DNA of 64,000 nucleotides from NCBI GenBank assembly GCA_964036045.1, contig OZ038395.1, positions 7,884,465 through 7,948,464 of the forward strand. The letters run 5' to 3'. Under the pieces are notes generated by a model. That model was not told the origin of the DNA. It worked only from the letters and a program-made list of their open reading frames with translations, and did not search any database. Positions 37,701 through 49,750 of the stretch are shown here, piece after piece. Numbering within the stretch: position 1 is the first letter of the stretch; each line of letters starts with the position of its first letter. The translations under genes and the position numbers were made by a program. This DNA comes from Eutreptiella sp. 'Long Island Sound 2002' (lineage: Eukaryota > Euglenozoa > Euglenophyceae > Eutreptiales > Eutreptiaceae).

Positions 37701-40700
37701 GGCGGGCGGCCGCTCGCGGAGTTCCTGATCACCGCCACCGGGCAGCTGCAGTACGCGGAGTACGACGGCGGGACGTACGAGGCCGTGTCCGCCCCGTACC
37801 CCGACGACGGCAAGTGGCACTTCATCGCCGTCACCGTCGAGGCCGCCAACGCGACGCTCTACATCGACGGCGCCGTCGTGGGGACCGGGGGCGCGGCCTT
37901 CGGCAACTTCGCGACGGACCAGGCGTTCATTGGCGCGCGCGTCGCCTCCGTCGAGAGCCCAGACCAACTCAACGAGGGGCACATGGTCGACCTGCGGATC
38001 ATCCCAGACCTCCTGAACCCGCAGCAGATCCAGGCGCTGTACTTGGCCCGCACGATCAAGGACCCTGAGCTCGAGGTCATTGCTGGTCCCGTTGCTGTGC
38101 ATGGCCCTGTGCGCGTGCGCGTGGCGGTTTGGGGGCGGTGTGTGGCGCACCGGGCGCGTGCGACGCAACGGGCGCGTGCGACCCCCGACGGGCGCACAGC
38201 GGGAAAGTGTGGCCCGAGCGACACCGCAGGACCGTCTGACACATCGGGCGCGTGGGGCCCTGGACCCCCCCCCCCCCCCCGCCCCTCTTCCAATGCATCG
38301 CTGCCATCGCCGAGTGGGTGAAATGGCCAAGTGGTGTCAGACAGAGGCCAGACAAGAGTCGTCTCCCGGACATCGGCCTTCATTTTCCGGCCTCTGTAAT
38401 GTGACGTCGCGGGCACACGTGACCCAACGGGCATGAGTGGCCCAACACGCGCATGCAACGCAACGGGCACGCGTGACGTCTCGGCGTTCCGGGGCAGTAA
38501 CCGTTCCCCTCCCCCCCTCACCCCTCCCCCCGCCCAAAAAAAGAATTGCTGGGACCCCCCCCCCCCCTCACATCTGGTGTTCTGAAGTGGAAGCAAAAAC
38601 AAACATGCATCAGCTCAGCCCCCTGTCAGTCGGCTGAGGGACGCAAGTGCGACATGACTGTGTGACGGGACCCACGCCGTCCGTGGCGTGGGACACGGGT
38701 CCGTAGCCACTCCCCCACTCCCCCGTGATTGCCCGACCCCCCCCCCCCCCCTCACTGCGACCGCCAGAGTTGCCGGTTGGCCGATGGCTGCGGAGCGTTG
38801 CCCCATTCTGGGTTTCCCTCGGTATGTGGTGCAATCCCACGGGGGAGGGGGATTATGAGGGCAAAACAAGGTTGTGGTGGTGGGGGGACGGAGGTGTGGG
38901 GACAGCAAAACCAGTCAAACGCCCCCCGCAACAACCAGCACAACCCCCAATACGCCAACTACTGGGCAACGCTGACGCGCAAACGGCACATCCCGCCACA
39001 TCCAGCACAGCCCCGGCACACCGACCACTGGGCTCCGCGGACGCGGAAACGACACCAGCAGGAGCACTGGCCGCAGCGGCCGACAGAAAGCAGCAACCCG
39101 ACGCAACATGCGAAGGGAAGAACGGGTGACTGTCCAGGGCCCCGTAAAGAAACAACAACCAGACGGAATGTCACACAGGGCGATGATCCGCGGGGAGGCA
39201 AACCGCCCCCACCCAACCGAAACCAAAAACATTTTCCTGCCGGGAAAAAGATGAAATGATATTGTGAATGGAGAGAGCCAAACATGAGAGGCCCAGGGTA
39301 GGCACCCTCCCATGCCAATACCAATGGGGACCCAAGTTTGTGAGGGATAATTTTCAGGGTCCAAAATCTGCGGGAAGATTTCTTGTGCAGTTTGGACCCC
39401 CACTTTGAACGATCCGCAAGGCTCGGGTTGCCCACGTGCAGGTGCAGCACGTGGGACGCACATCCCAAAGGGGGGGATGTTGTGATGCACATGGTGCCGT
39501 TTGCAGGCGGTCTGTAGTAGGCACGTCGTCATCCTGTTTTTGCCATAACCATATGGATCATGTGTACCCCCCCCCCTCTTTTTTTTAGAAAAGTTGCAAA
39601 AATTTGCCCGAAAGTTCTTTTCTGAAATTATTTTCGCCGGCACATATTGTGGGCCTCACTGGTAACGCAAAACCCTGGCCCAATTGCACGTGATATCTGA
39701 CAACTGGCGGCTGTTGCTGACGGCACTCGATGTCCAACCATATGATGCCGTGCCGGTTGCCACGGGGGGCGCTTACCTGTGAGGCCTGACCCCCCCCCCC
39801 TCTGGACCCCCCCGTCCACGAAGCAGGGGTTGGGGTCTAGAATTGAACTGCAGACCCCCCCCGTGCCGGTTGCCATTCGCAAGCCAATGGCCCCCCGATG
39901 GCAGTCGCCCGTTGACCGACGGCAATCGTCGACTCACTGCCGGCGGCGGGCAGTCTCTCTGACTGGGCGTGCGGCACACTCCCTCCCATTTCGGAGGGTC
40001 GGTCCCCTGCCACCTTCGCCGTGGCTCCGCAGGTCTTGGGGCTCATCGGCTGCGGCCCCGAGAACGAGTGCAAGCGTGAGAACCGCGTCACGATCGTCGG
40101 GCGGAACTTCCTGAGCACCCCCGGCACCAAGTCCCTCCACTTCGAGCCGGCGGCCCGGCGCCGGCACTACGACAGCGCCAACGGCTGCATGGCCCACGAC
40201 CTCTCGCTCACCGCGGACGACCTGACCATCAGCGTCAAGGCGAACCGCACAATGAGCGGGGGCTGGCGGGCCATCCGCAACAACGACGGCTGGAAGACGC
40301 ACGACGTGCACTACCAGTTCCGCGACAACCTGCTCGAGTTCTCCCTGAAGGGCAACAACCCGACGGACATCTATTTCGATTACGACTTCCAGGTGCGCGC
40401 GCTGGGACACAGTGGCCCGGGCAAACAAAGGACCCACCTCCTCGGGCCCACACAAAGGCTCTGTGCACCTAAACTGCATCGCTGTTCAGATCAGATCACC
40501 CGATGTGACCGACGGAGTGTTGCCCTTTTGCACGGGTAGAGACCACTCCGCCAGCACACGCGACAAACCACCAACCTCCCAAACCTGACAACTCGGGGCT
40601 CTCCGTTTGCACAACTGACTGAGGTACGGGAAGGGGGTTCCGTGAGGGAAAGAATGGGAGTACCAGCAGAGCAAGACATTGGGTGGCGAGGGGCCGGGGC

Positions 40701-43700
40701 CGCGCTTGAAGGAGAGGGAGACCACAGGGCAGTGTGGCGAGCGATTGTATGACCGGTTGGCCACGGTTGGAAAGCGGTTGGAGAGCAAGAGGCGGCGGTT
40801 ACAAAGCGGTTGCGGCGGCAGTTGGAGTTGGAAGGGCCCGGTTGGAGTGTAGCTGACGGTTGCTGTTGAGGGGCGGGTTGCCTCCCCCGTTTCAAGCGCA
40901 GGCCAGATGCAGTCAGATGCAGGCCTGTCCGTCGGGGTTGAGTTCCGGTCCGGTGTTGCTGGCCGCTAAAAGCACCCCCGCCAGAACCTCCCCATCCCCC
41001 ACCCCCACATTGGGTGCCCCGTCGGGTGGGTGTGCCTGTACTGCACCGCCTTCCAGGAAAACGTGGAGTACGACATCCGGCTGCAGTACAGCGTCGCCAA
41101 CAAGAGCGTGAGCATCGTCGTCGACGGCCAGCACAAGGAGGTGAAGACCTACGCCAAGGCCATCTCGGCCAACATCCTCCCCGGCCAGATCGGCTGCTGG
41201 GACGGCGACCGCGTGTTCGAGGGCACCATCCGCGACCTCGTCGTGAACGGGGTGCCCGCCCAGACGAGCACGTGCCGGGGCCGCGTGGACACCCCCGCCG
41301 GCGCGGCGTACCAGCGCGCCCTCGCCGGCCTCGCCGACCCCTTCATCGTGGACGTGTGGGTGACCGCGCCCGCCGAGGCGCTCGTGTTCGTGGGCGACGC
41401 CGCGCGCGACGCCGGGTACGAGATCGCGCTCGGGGCCGACGGCGGCGCCAACAGCTACATCCGGACCGGGACGGCGGGGCCGACGCAGGCCGTGCACGCC
41501 GGGCCCGTCCTGGACCCGACGCAGCCCGTGCAGTTCACGATCGCGAAGTCCGGCACCGATCTGAAGGTCTACCACGAGGGCGACCTGCTGATGCACTACG
41601 CCGGCGCGACGCAGGCCGTGAGCCAGATGTGGGTCGCGGTCGCCGGCGGCGCCGGGGGCGGCGCGTGGGAGCTCGACTGCGCCGCGATCTCGACGCAGCT
41701 CGCGGATGCGCCGGGCTGGGGGGCGCCCTCGTGCTCGAGCCTCGAGTGGGACGAGCGGCAGGTGACGTGCACGTTCTACGGCAACGGCGCGCTGGTGGGC
41801 AGCGAGTGGCACGTGTACGTCCAGGCCGGCGACCAGCGGTCGACCACCCACGCCGAGTTCGAGGTCGGGACCCGCCTGATCACCGATGGGCTGGACGCCG
41901 CGGCGTTCGCGGAGCAGGTCTGCAAAGCCTCTGGGACCCGGGATGCCCCTGCGCAGGCCCGCGCCTGAGGGAGAGGGAGGCCCCAGGGGCAGTGCGGCAG
42001 ACGGTTGCGGAACCCGTTGCCCGCGGTTGGGAGAGCGGCTGGGGGGCAGCCATTGCAGCTGCGGTGGGAGTTGGAGGGATACGGTGGGAGCGCAACTCCG
42101 ACCGCCATCGGTTCCCCTCCGACCGCCGTGGGCTGCCCTCCAACGGTTGTGCTGGGGTTTGACGGATGCCGGAAGTTGTTGGTGTTGTTGTTTTTTGCTC
42201 TTAGGGACCGCCCCATGTCTTGTTTGCTTTGAAAGTGCTTGTTTTCTGGGTGCATCCACCGTGGCATATCCCGTTTTCAAGGCTTAGTGTGAAAATGAGA
42301 ATGAGTGTGAAAATGAGAATGAGAATGAGAAAATGAGAAAAATTTTTTGTTCAACGTCTTTTGACCCAAAAAAACTCCTTTTCTTTTGGCACATCAGACC
42401 CCCCTCACGCCCCATCTAAGCAGCGGGTGCTATTGCATGCCTCTGATGAATGGATTTGCTTGTGTCTTGTGGTTCCACACAACTCAATTGTGCCCTTGGT
42501 GTTTGCCCATTCACTTGACACGTTGCCTTAGAAAATGCCAAAGATTTCTCACGGAGAAATTGTACACCCGGTAAACCCCGACATCTTGAGCTGCCCCAGG
42601 CAGAGCAGACCCGATTGTCACATTCTCATCTCTTATCCATGCTAGTGCAGAGGCATGCACCAGCGGCGTGCGCCAATGAGCTCGCCTGTCTGCAAGCCTG
42701 CGGACCAGACCACTGGAGCCATTAGGTCCGTGTCTGCACAAGATGCACAAGGGGATTGGCTGAGAACGTACGGAGTGCCCGGGGGAGGGGGAAATTAGGA
42801 ACGGGCGAAATGTGCAGAGGCAAAGTTCGGCACAACAGAAGTGTGCCAAATTATGCCGCGGCATTTGAAGGTCCGGAGCCATTTTTCTGGGTGTCGCTGT
42901 TGGCTCTCTTGGCATGCGCAGTCCCACTGTGCCCAAGAGCCTTCGGGAAATCAGAGCAGCCAACCAAAGGCCCGTGGGAAAGAACACCCACCGTTCCCGG
43001 TCTGCGCTTGTTCTTGTGCCGCAATCTGAGGATTGGTACCAAATTATCGCAGTGGAATCTCAATACCTTGTGCCAAAGCTTGCACCAAATTTCGCCATTC
43101 CAAATGTCGCACGTTCCCAATTTCCTCCTCCTCCCCCGGTAGCGCATGACCCCCCGGCCCTACTGATGTTGGTTGTATGTATACACCCCCCCCCCCCCCA
43201 AGCCATGGCCCCCTTGCGATCCTCCGTGGCCCTCCAGTCCGCTGCTAACCGTACGCCGTGCGGCGTGTCGGTGGCCCTCGCGCAACTCAACCGTCCCCTC
43301 CTCCACGCAATCCCCCAAGAGCCTCGTCGCTGCGTCACCCTCCGCGTCCCTCTGCAGGTCACGTTCCGCGAGGCCTCGCCGCTCGTGAACGGCGCGGACG
43401 TCAGCACCGTCTACGAGGCGTTCCAGATCCACAACCCTGCGACCGGCGGGACCGGGGCGTACGCCGTGCGCACCGAGACCGGCGACTTCTGGGGCTTCAA
43501 CAACCGCCTCGACGGCTGCGACAACGTGCAGCCCTTCGTCGTCGCCTTCGAGCCGCCGACGGTGGCGTTCGGTGCCGATCTTGGGCGCGAGGGCGAGTGG
43601 CTGATCGCGTTCGTGGACAGTAACGGGGAGGTATGCCGGGCGTAGGGGGGGGTCGAGGCCGACTGGGCTTGGGTCTGGCGAAGGCTTGAGGAGGGTGGCT

Positions 43701-46700
43701 GGCGGGAGGGAAAGGGGACGGCGGATTTTCAATGGCGGCGGGGGTCGTCAATGGAGCGGCGAAGAAGTTGGGGCAAGGGCTCCGGGCCAGGGGCTCAATG
43801 GACTGGGACTCCCGTAGTTCACTGCCGCGCGTGTGATCCCCGGCCTAACCCCCACCGGGTGACACACGGAGGCGGTGGAGAAGGCTCGTGTGCGAACCTG
43901 CAGGGGCCGCTCAACCCCACCACTGAAGCGCGGTAGCTCGGTGGTTAGCTGCCTCGCATGCCGGAAGGTTCGAATCCGGCTACCCCTAAACTACCCTCCA
44001 CTACCCGGGCGGGGGGGAGTACCGGGTGCCAGGGCAACCCCTGCTCAACCGGCATCAGATGGGGGGTGTCTCCCGCAGCCCAGATGGGCTGTTTGCGCAA
44101 CAGGAGCGGGAGCCCATCAGGGGCAGACCAGCCGTGAGGGGGAAAAGGACATATGGTGGACGGCCGGGACAACGCGTGGGGGAACAGGGCACCTGGGCCT
44201 CACGCACACAGAAACCCAGCGAGGCAGGCTATGGACGGCCTGTGGACAGAGGCGCGTGGACAGCAAAAATGGTCAAACGACCCCGGCAACAACCAGCACA
44301 ACCCCCAATACGCCAACTACTGGGCGCCGCTGACGCGCAAACGGCACATCCCGCCACATCCAGCACAGCCCCAGCGCACCAACCACTGGGCTCCGCGAAC
44401 GCGGAAACGACACCAGCAGGAGCACTGGCCGCAGCGGCCGACAGAACGCAGCGACCCGACGCAACATGCGAAGGGAAGAACGGGTGACTGTCCAGGGCCC
44501 CGTAAAGAAACAACAACCCGACGGAATGTCACACAGGGGGTGAGATAGGTCAGAATTTCTGTGTCACAAAGTCTGTGCACAATTTTTGTGCGCAATTCGT
44601 TCGGTGTTCGTAAGGATTTGCACGGGTGTACGCTAGGCTGTGCCCTTGCTCACTTGTACCGTACCGGAGGATCTGGTTCATGACAGTTCGTTGCCCACGG
44701 AAGTAGCAGAAGTGCTGAAGTGGTGTTGCCTCATTTGTAGTGTCCCCGTGGCATTCCGTGGGGGTGCAGACATGAGGGCTGGGTGATGCACCGGGGAAGT
44801 CCTCCAGGAAATACCAGCAACACTCCACTGTTTCTCATGAGCGACTTCTGCCAACCCCGCGGAATGTGTTCGCTCATTTATCAGAAATAGCGCGGGTTGT
44901 GTCGCGCCAGAATTTGTAGATTCGGATATTCTTCGACACGGAATATCCCCCCCCCCCCCCGTACTGGAGCACATACTGTTATCCCTCCCGGTAGTGGATC
45001 ACGGGGGATGGCAGGCCCGCGGCGTCCGTTGCTCCGCTCATCACCACCCACCGTCCGTTGGCAGCCCGTCCCGAGAACCAAACCACCAGAGGCAATCCTG
45101 TCTTCCGCCTCCGTGTCGCAGGTGCGCGACGCGCTCCGGCAGTCCGGCTCGATCCTGGGCGCCATCAGCCAGACCTACCGCATTGCGGAGGTGCTGGTGC
45201 AGCCCGACGCCCACGGCGGGTGCGCGGACTCGTTCTTCTGGGGCGTGCCCCCGACCCCCGACCCGGAGGTCCCCAACCCCTGCCCCGACCACTTCGCACA
45301 GAAGCGCATCTTCGCGACCCCCGGCCAGTTCACGTGGACCGTGCCCGAGGGCGTGACGTCCATCGACGTGAAGCTTTGGGGGGCCGGGGGCGGCGCCGGG
45401 TTCGCTCCGAACGGCTCCGACGCCACCGCGGACGCCATCGGCGCCGGCGGTGCCGGGGGCTACGCCCGCGCCAGCGTGGCGGTCCGGCCCGGGGAGCAGC
45501 TGCTGGTCAGCGTCGGCATGGGCGGCCAGCCCGGCATGACGCTAGGCTGCGGCGGCGGCGGCGGCGGCGCCAGCGGCATCGTCGCCAACCTCACGGACGT
45601 CATCGCGGTGGCCGGGGGCGGCGGCGGCGCCTCCCCCGTGGAGCACGGCGGCGCCGGGGGCGGCATGGCCGGCGAGGCCGGCGATGGCATGATGCTCGCG
45701 AACGGGGCCGGCGGCACCGAATTTTCCGGCGGCATGGGCGGGTTGGGCGGCTTGCCCGGCTCCTTTGGGGTGGTTGGCTCCGGCGGGGCCGGCGGCGCGG
45801 ATGCCGCCGCGACCTTCTCGTTTGGCGGCAGCGGCTGGGGCCAAGGCGGCAACGGTGGCTGCGCCCTCACTACCATGGGGACAAAGACGGAGTATTCCAC
45901 CTGCAGCGGAGGTGTGTGTGCTTCCTGCTCTAACTTGTGGCAAGGATGTATTCGAACGGCTCACAGGAGGAGGAGGGGGGGTACTCAGCGAAGTATTACA
46001 ATGGCTGAACACCATTGGAGGAGGGGGGTAACCCCCTGTGTGACATGTGGTCCCCCCCCCCCCCCCCAGAATGCCCCTCAGGGCAGAAAGAATAGGGAGG
46101 GCCCAGAGGAAACTGGGCATGCGGAAAGGGACGAACAAGGGAAGGTAACAGGACACGGCAGACCGCGCTCGCCGAAAACGGTTCACAGCGCAGAAGGAGG
46201 AGAAGGAAAACACAAAAGGGAAAGAATCATGGTGGTTGTTAGAAGCTCCTGTCAGGACAAGTATCCTGCAGATGCACACCCCGTTGCGCACAAGTCAGTG
46301 CTGGAGTCGGCAAACCCCCGCATGGAGTGTGCATGTGGATGCACATGGTCAACGGCACGGGCAACAGCCCCGTCTCCAGGACGGCCGACCCCCGGAGTAG
46401 TCAAACAGGACAAGTCATCCGGGGGCTCCGTTGACACAACCAAAACACGTTCGGGCCCACAGAGGGTCAGAATAAGCAGTGGCGAGAGGCCAATAGGCAC
46501 CGCCAAAGGCAAACAATCAGATACCGAGGCCTTGTGCCACCCCCCCCCCCCCCTTCTAAAACTGCACCCCCCTCCCTCCGCTGGACCCAGATTTTAGAGT
46601 GGGATCAAGTGGACTTGACCGGAGAAAAATAGATCGGCGCCATTTTTAGTACACCATCTTTTGGGTTCGTGCTCCCCTCCGCACCTTCCAACTTCCAACA

Positions 46701-47871
46701 CACGCTTTGGCATCGGTCAGTGAGGGTACCCAAGCGGGAGTGCATCCGTTGTGTTGACCCCGCGTGACCTGTTCACCTCCGATGTGCACTGCAGTCACCC
46801 ACCCACGTCCGATGTGATCCACGTGCATTGTGTACGCTCAGCAGCGGGGGGTATCGGTGCAGCAACAGCGTCGTTGGTGGGATTCGAACCCGGGACTTGG
46901 CGCCTGGGGATTGGGGGCGTGGACCGCGGAGGGGCCAGTTGTGCATTGGGCGCCCAATGGTGGGGTGTGGGCGGCCCCGCCGGGAGCACGACCCATCTCA
47001 TGACCTGTGGCTTTACAGAACCCACCCATGTCTGATGTGTGATTCCCTGGACAACACCCACACCGTCGGCCATTCAGCATCTGAACAGCCCCTCAGATGC
47101 GAGCGGGTCCTACTCAGTTCCGCATTTCTTGCGAGGCCCCCCATCCTTCCAGACTGGCGGTTGTAACCGACAGTAACCGCACCGCACCCCTTCGCCCACG
47201 CCCTCCCGCCGCCCTCCCGCCGCCTTCCCGGCACCGCGCGCCGGGCCCCCTCCCCATGCCTCCCTGAAATGTATGGCGCGGTGTGCTGCCCCCCTCCCCC
47301 CCCCGCCCTTCTTTCGCAGGTGGTGTGCCCCTGTCCTACGCGGTGATCGACGATGGAGTGTCCGTCGACGGCACGGCCCTCTCCGTGACCGTCCACAACG
47401 ACATGTCGTACCCCGTGACGTTCGAGTGGGTGGACTACGGCGGCAGCCTCGTGTCCAAGGGCACCGTCCAGCCCGGCGCCCCCTGGCTCCAGGCCACGTA
47501 CAGCGGACACCCGTTCCGTGTGAGCAATGCCGCCACGGGGACGGAGTTGATGAGGGTGCGGTTCACGCAGAACGCGGACACGAAAGTGTCCACTCTGCTT
47601 GCGATGGCAGGTGCTGCCCTCTGTCGCCCCGTTTCTTCGCCCTGGCCCCCCCCTCCTGTCCCCCCCCCCCCCCCCACACACAGGTACACACAGGACCAGG
47701 AGTCCTTTTGGGGGGCCCCGGCACGTCGTACATCGGGTCTTGTAGGGCGCGATTTGGTGCCCCGGCGTTGCATTTTTTTTTGAAAGGGGTTTGAAGGGGG
47801 GGTCACCCAATGTGAACTGCGGGGGGGTGAGCCCCTCCCCCTCTTGGCACCCGTACTCAACCTTTGTGGCC

Positions 47872-47918
<47 letters not shown>

Positions 47919-49717
47919 TGATGGTACAGGGGAACAGCGGAGCGGGGACTGACGGGGCAGGGCGGGGTAAGGGACGTCCTCGGGCACAGGCCTTGGCATG
48001 ACCTTGTTTCCCTGCTTGCAGGGGTGGACACGACAAGTGGACCGCCCCACCCGTTGGTGCCTTCTGACCGTGTTCCTGCTGTACTACAGAAAGGCGCCTA
48101 GCCGCATGCTCTTCCACACTACTGCTTCTACTTTCTTACGGCCTGACGAGATTCGTTAGCGACCAGTGCAGTGCCCTGTCTGTCTGCCTGTTCGTCTCCC
48201 TTCAATCGTGTGTGTGTTCTTGTTTGACTGTCCAAATGAGGAGGACATTGGCATTCGGACCATCGCATTGTGCTCGGCCGTTGAAAAGACGTGATCAGCG
48301 CCATTCGGCGCCGTTCTGCGTGGCAGCGCGCGCGCGGCGCACGGATCGCAGACGACACACACGCGGTTGCACCTTTCTACTGATGAGGAGATCGACACCC
48401 AGTTGCTGTTGTGCCTGCGTTGTTGCGCACATTGTGTGTGTGTGTGTGTGTAACCGTAACATTCCCGCAACCCATATCTGAGCATAAGTGACCCCTGTTT
48501 CTGCCTTTCACAGGCCCTTGGCTTAGCGCTCTGCGCGGCTGCCGAGGGCTGGAGACGGTCGTGATCGGGAGCAGGATGTGCCTCTTCCTCTCGCCCTGTA
48601 CTGCAGAAAGGCGCCTACCACAAACACCATCATCGCTTTCCTCATCATTTTCTGGAGTATTCTGTTGTGCCCACACAGGCACATGAGGCCAAGGTCCATA
48701 GGGGGAATCCTTGCACTGCGCGCGCACTGCACGCTACTTTTAGAGTAGGCCCTCCCTAAAGAACCCCAAGGCACACCCCTTCCAAATGCCCCCAAATTTA
48801 GGTCACCCAAACTGCCCTAGCTAAAGACAAATGCAAGCTACCTTCCCCTCACATAAGACATCATGCAAAATGCGGAAAGACACACACATATCCTCTTTTC
48901 TGTTCAATTGTCAACTAAATACAAAATCAGAATGCTTCGGTGTGGCGGCATTTGAAAGCTCACTCACCCTGCCAGCTAGTGCCAAGGCCTCATATGTGTC
49001 CACCTCATCCTCAACGGGACCGGGGGGCAAAGTGGCTGGTAGGAGGGAATCCACGTCCACCTCTATTTTCAACTTGTGGTACAACCACGCATCCTTATCA
49101 ACAGTAATGCGGCCTCGCATAGGGCATTCGACTGTGGTCAGGCAAAAACCGGGGAGTCCGTCACCCCAACTCAAGGGCCCACACCAAAGTGTGGGAGTCC
49201 ATGGTGGGGATGAGCAAAAAAGTGTGAAAAGGGGCGGAAATGGGTGAAAGTGGGTGAAAATCCAAAAATGCCATATCCCCAATGTGGAAGAAGCATCAAA
49301 ACCTACACTAGGGGCAACAATGATGCCCCCTAGTATCACAAAGTATGGGTCTCCAGTACGGCTAGACGCCCAAATAGTTGCACTGCCCCCGCACCGCGCG
49401 CGCACTGCGCTTAAGGCGCCCCCATAGGGCTGATACCTAGTTTGTCTCCTAATACAAAACCGCGTCAAGTGCAGGAAAACACGGACATGTTGGTGCAAAT
49501 CTCTAGCAGAACCCATCCACACATTGCGGATGATATTCCAATGCCAAAGGCGCGTAAAGAGGTGTTCCAGCATGCCTTCTCGGGGGTCCAAAAGAGGGCG
49601 GAAGTGCTACGTAACCCGTGCGTGTGGATGGCGTCGGACATGCTCTGTCTTGCTTGATGTCCAACTGACGAGGATTCTGACACTCGGAAAATGAGTTGTT
49701 GCCCGTTTGTCTCGCAA

Positions 49718-49750
<33 letters not shown>

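Noticed and set aside
37001-38068. 355-codon plus-strand frame reading Thr-Pro-Leu-His repeats
   Set aside because: Frame through the intron 26 minisatellite; exon 27 is coded in a different frame with LamG motifs.
40033-40130. Full IPT/TIG domain in exon 28
   Set aside because: Only the first strands fit; the remainder reads better as a LamG-like domain with exon 29.
40913-42280. 455-codon minus-strand frame
   Set aside because: Antisense shadow of exon 29; GC3-rich exons leave their complement open.
43932-43985. Functional tRNA gene
   Set aside because: Anticodon arm missing, no 7-bp acceptor stem, T-arm not 5+7+5.
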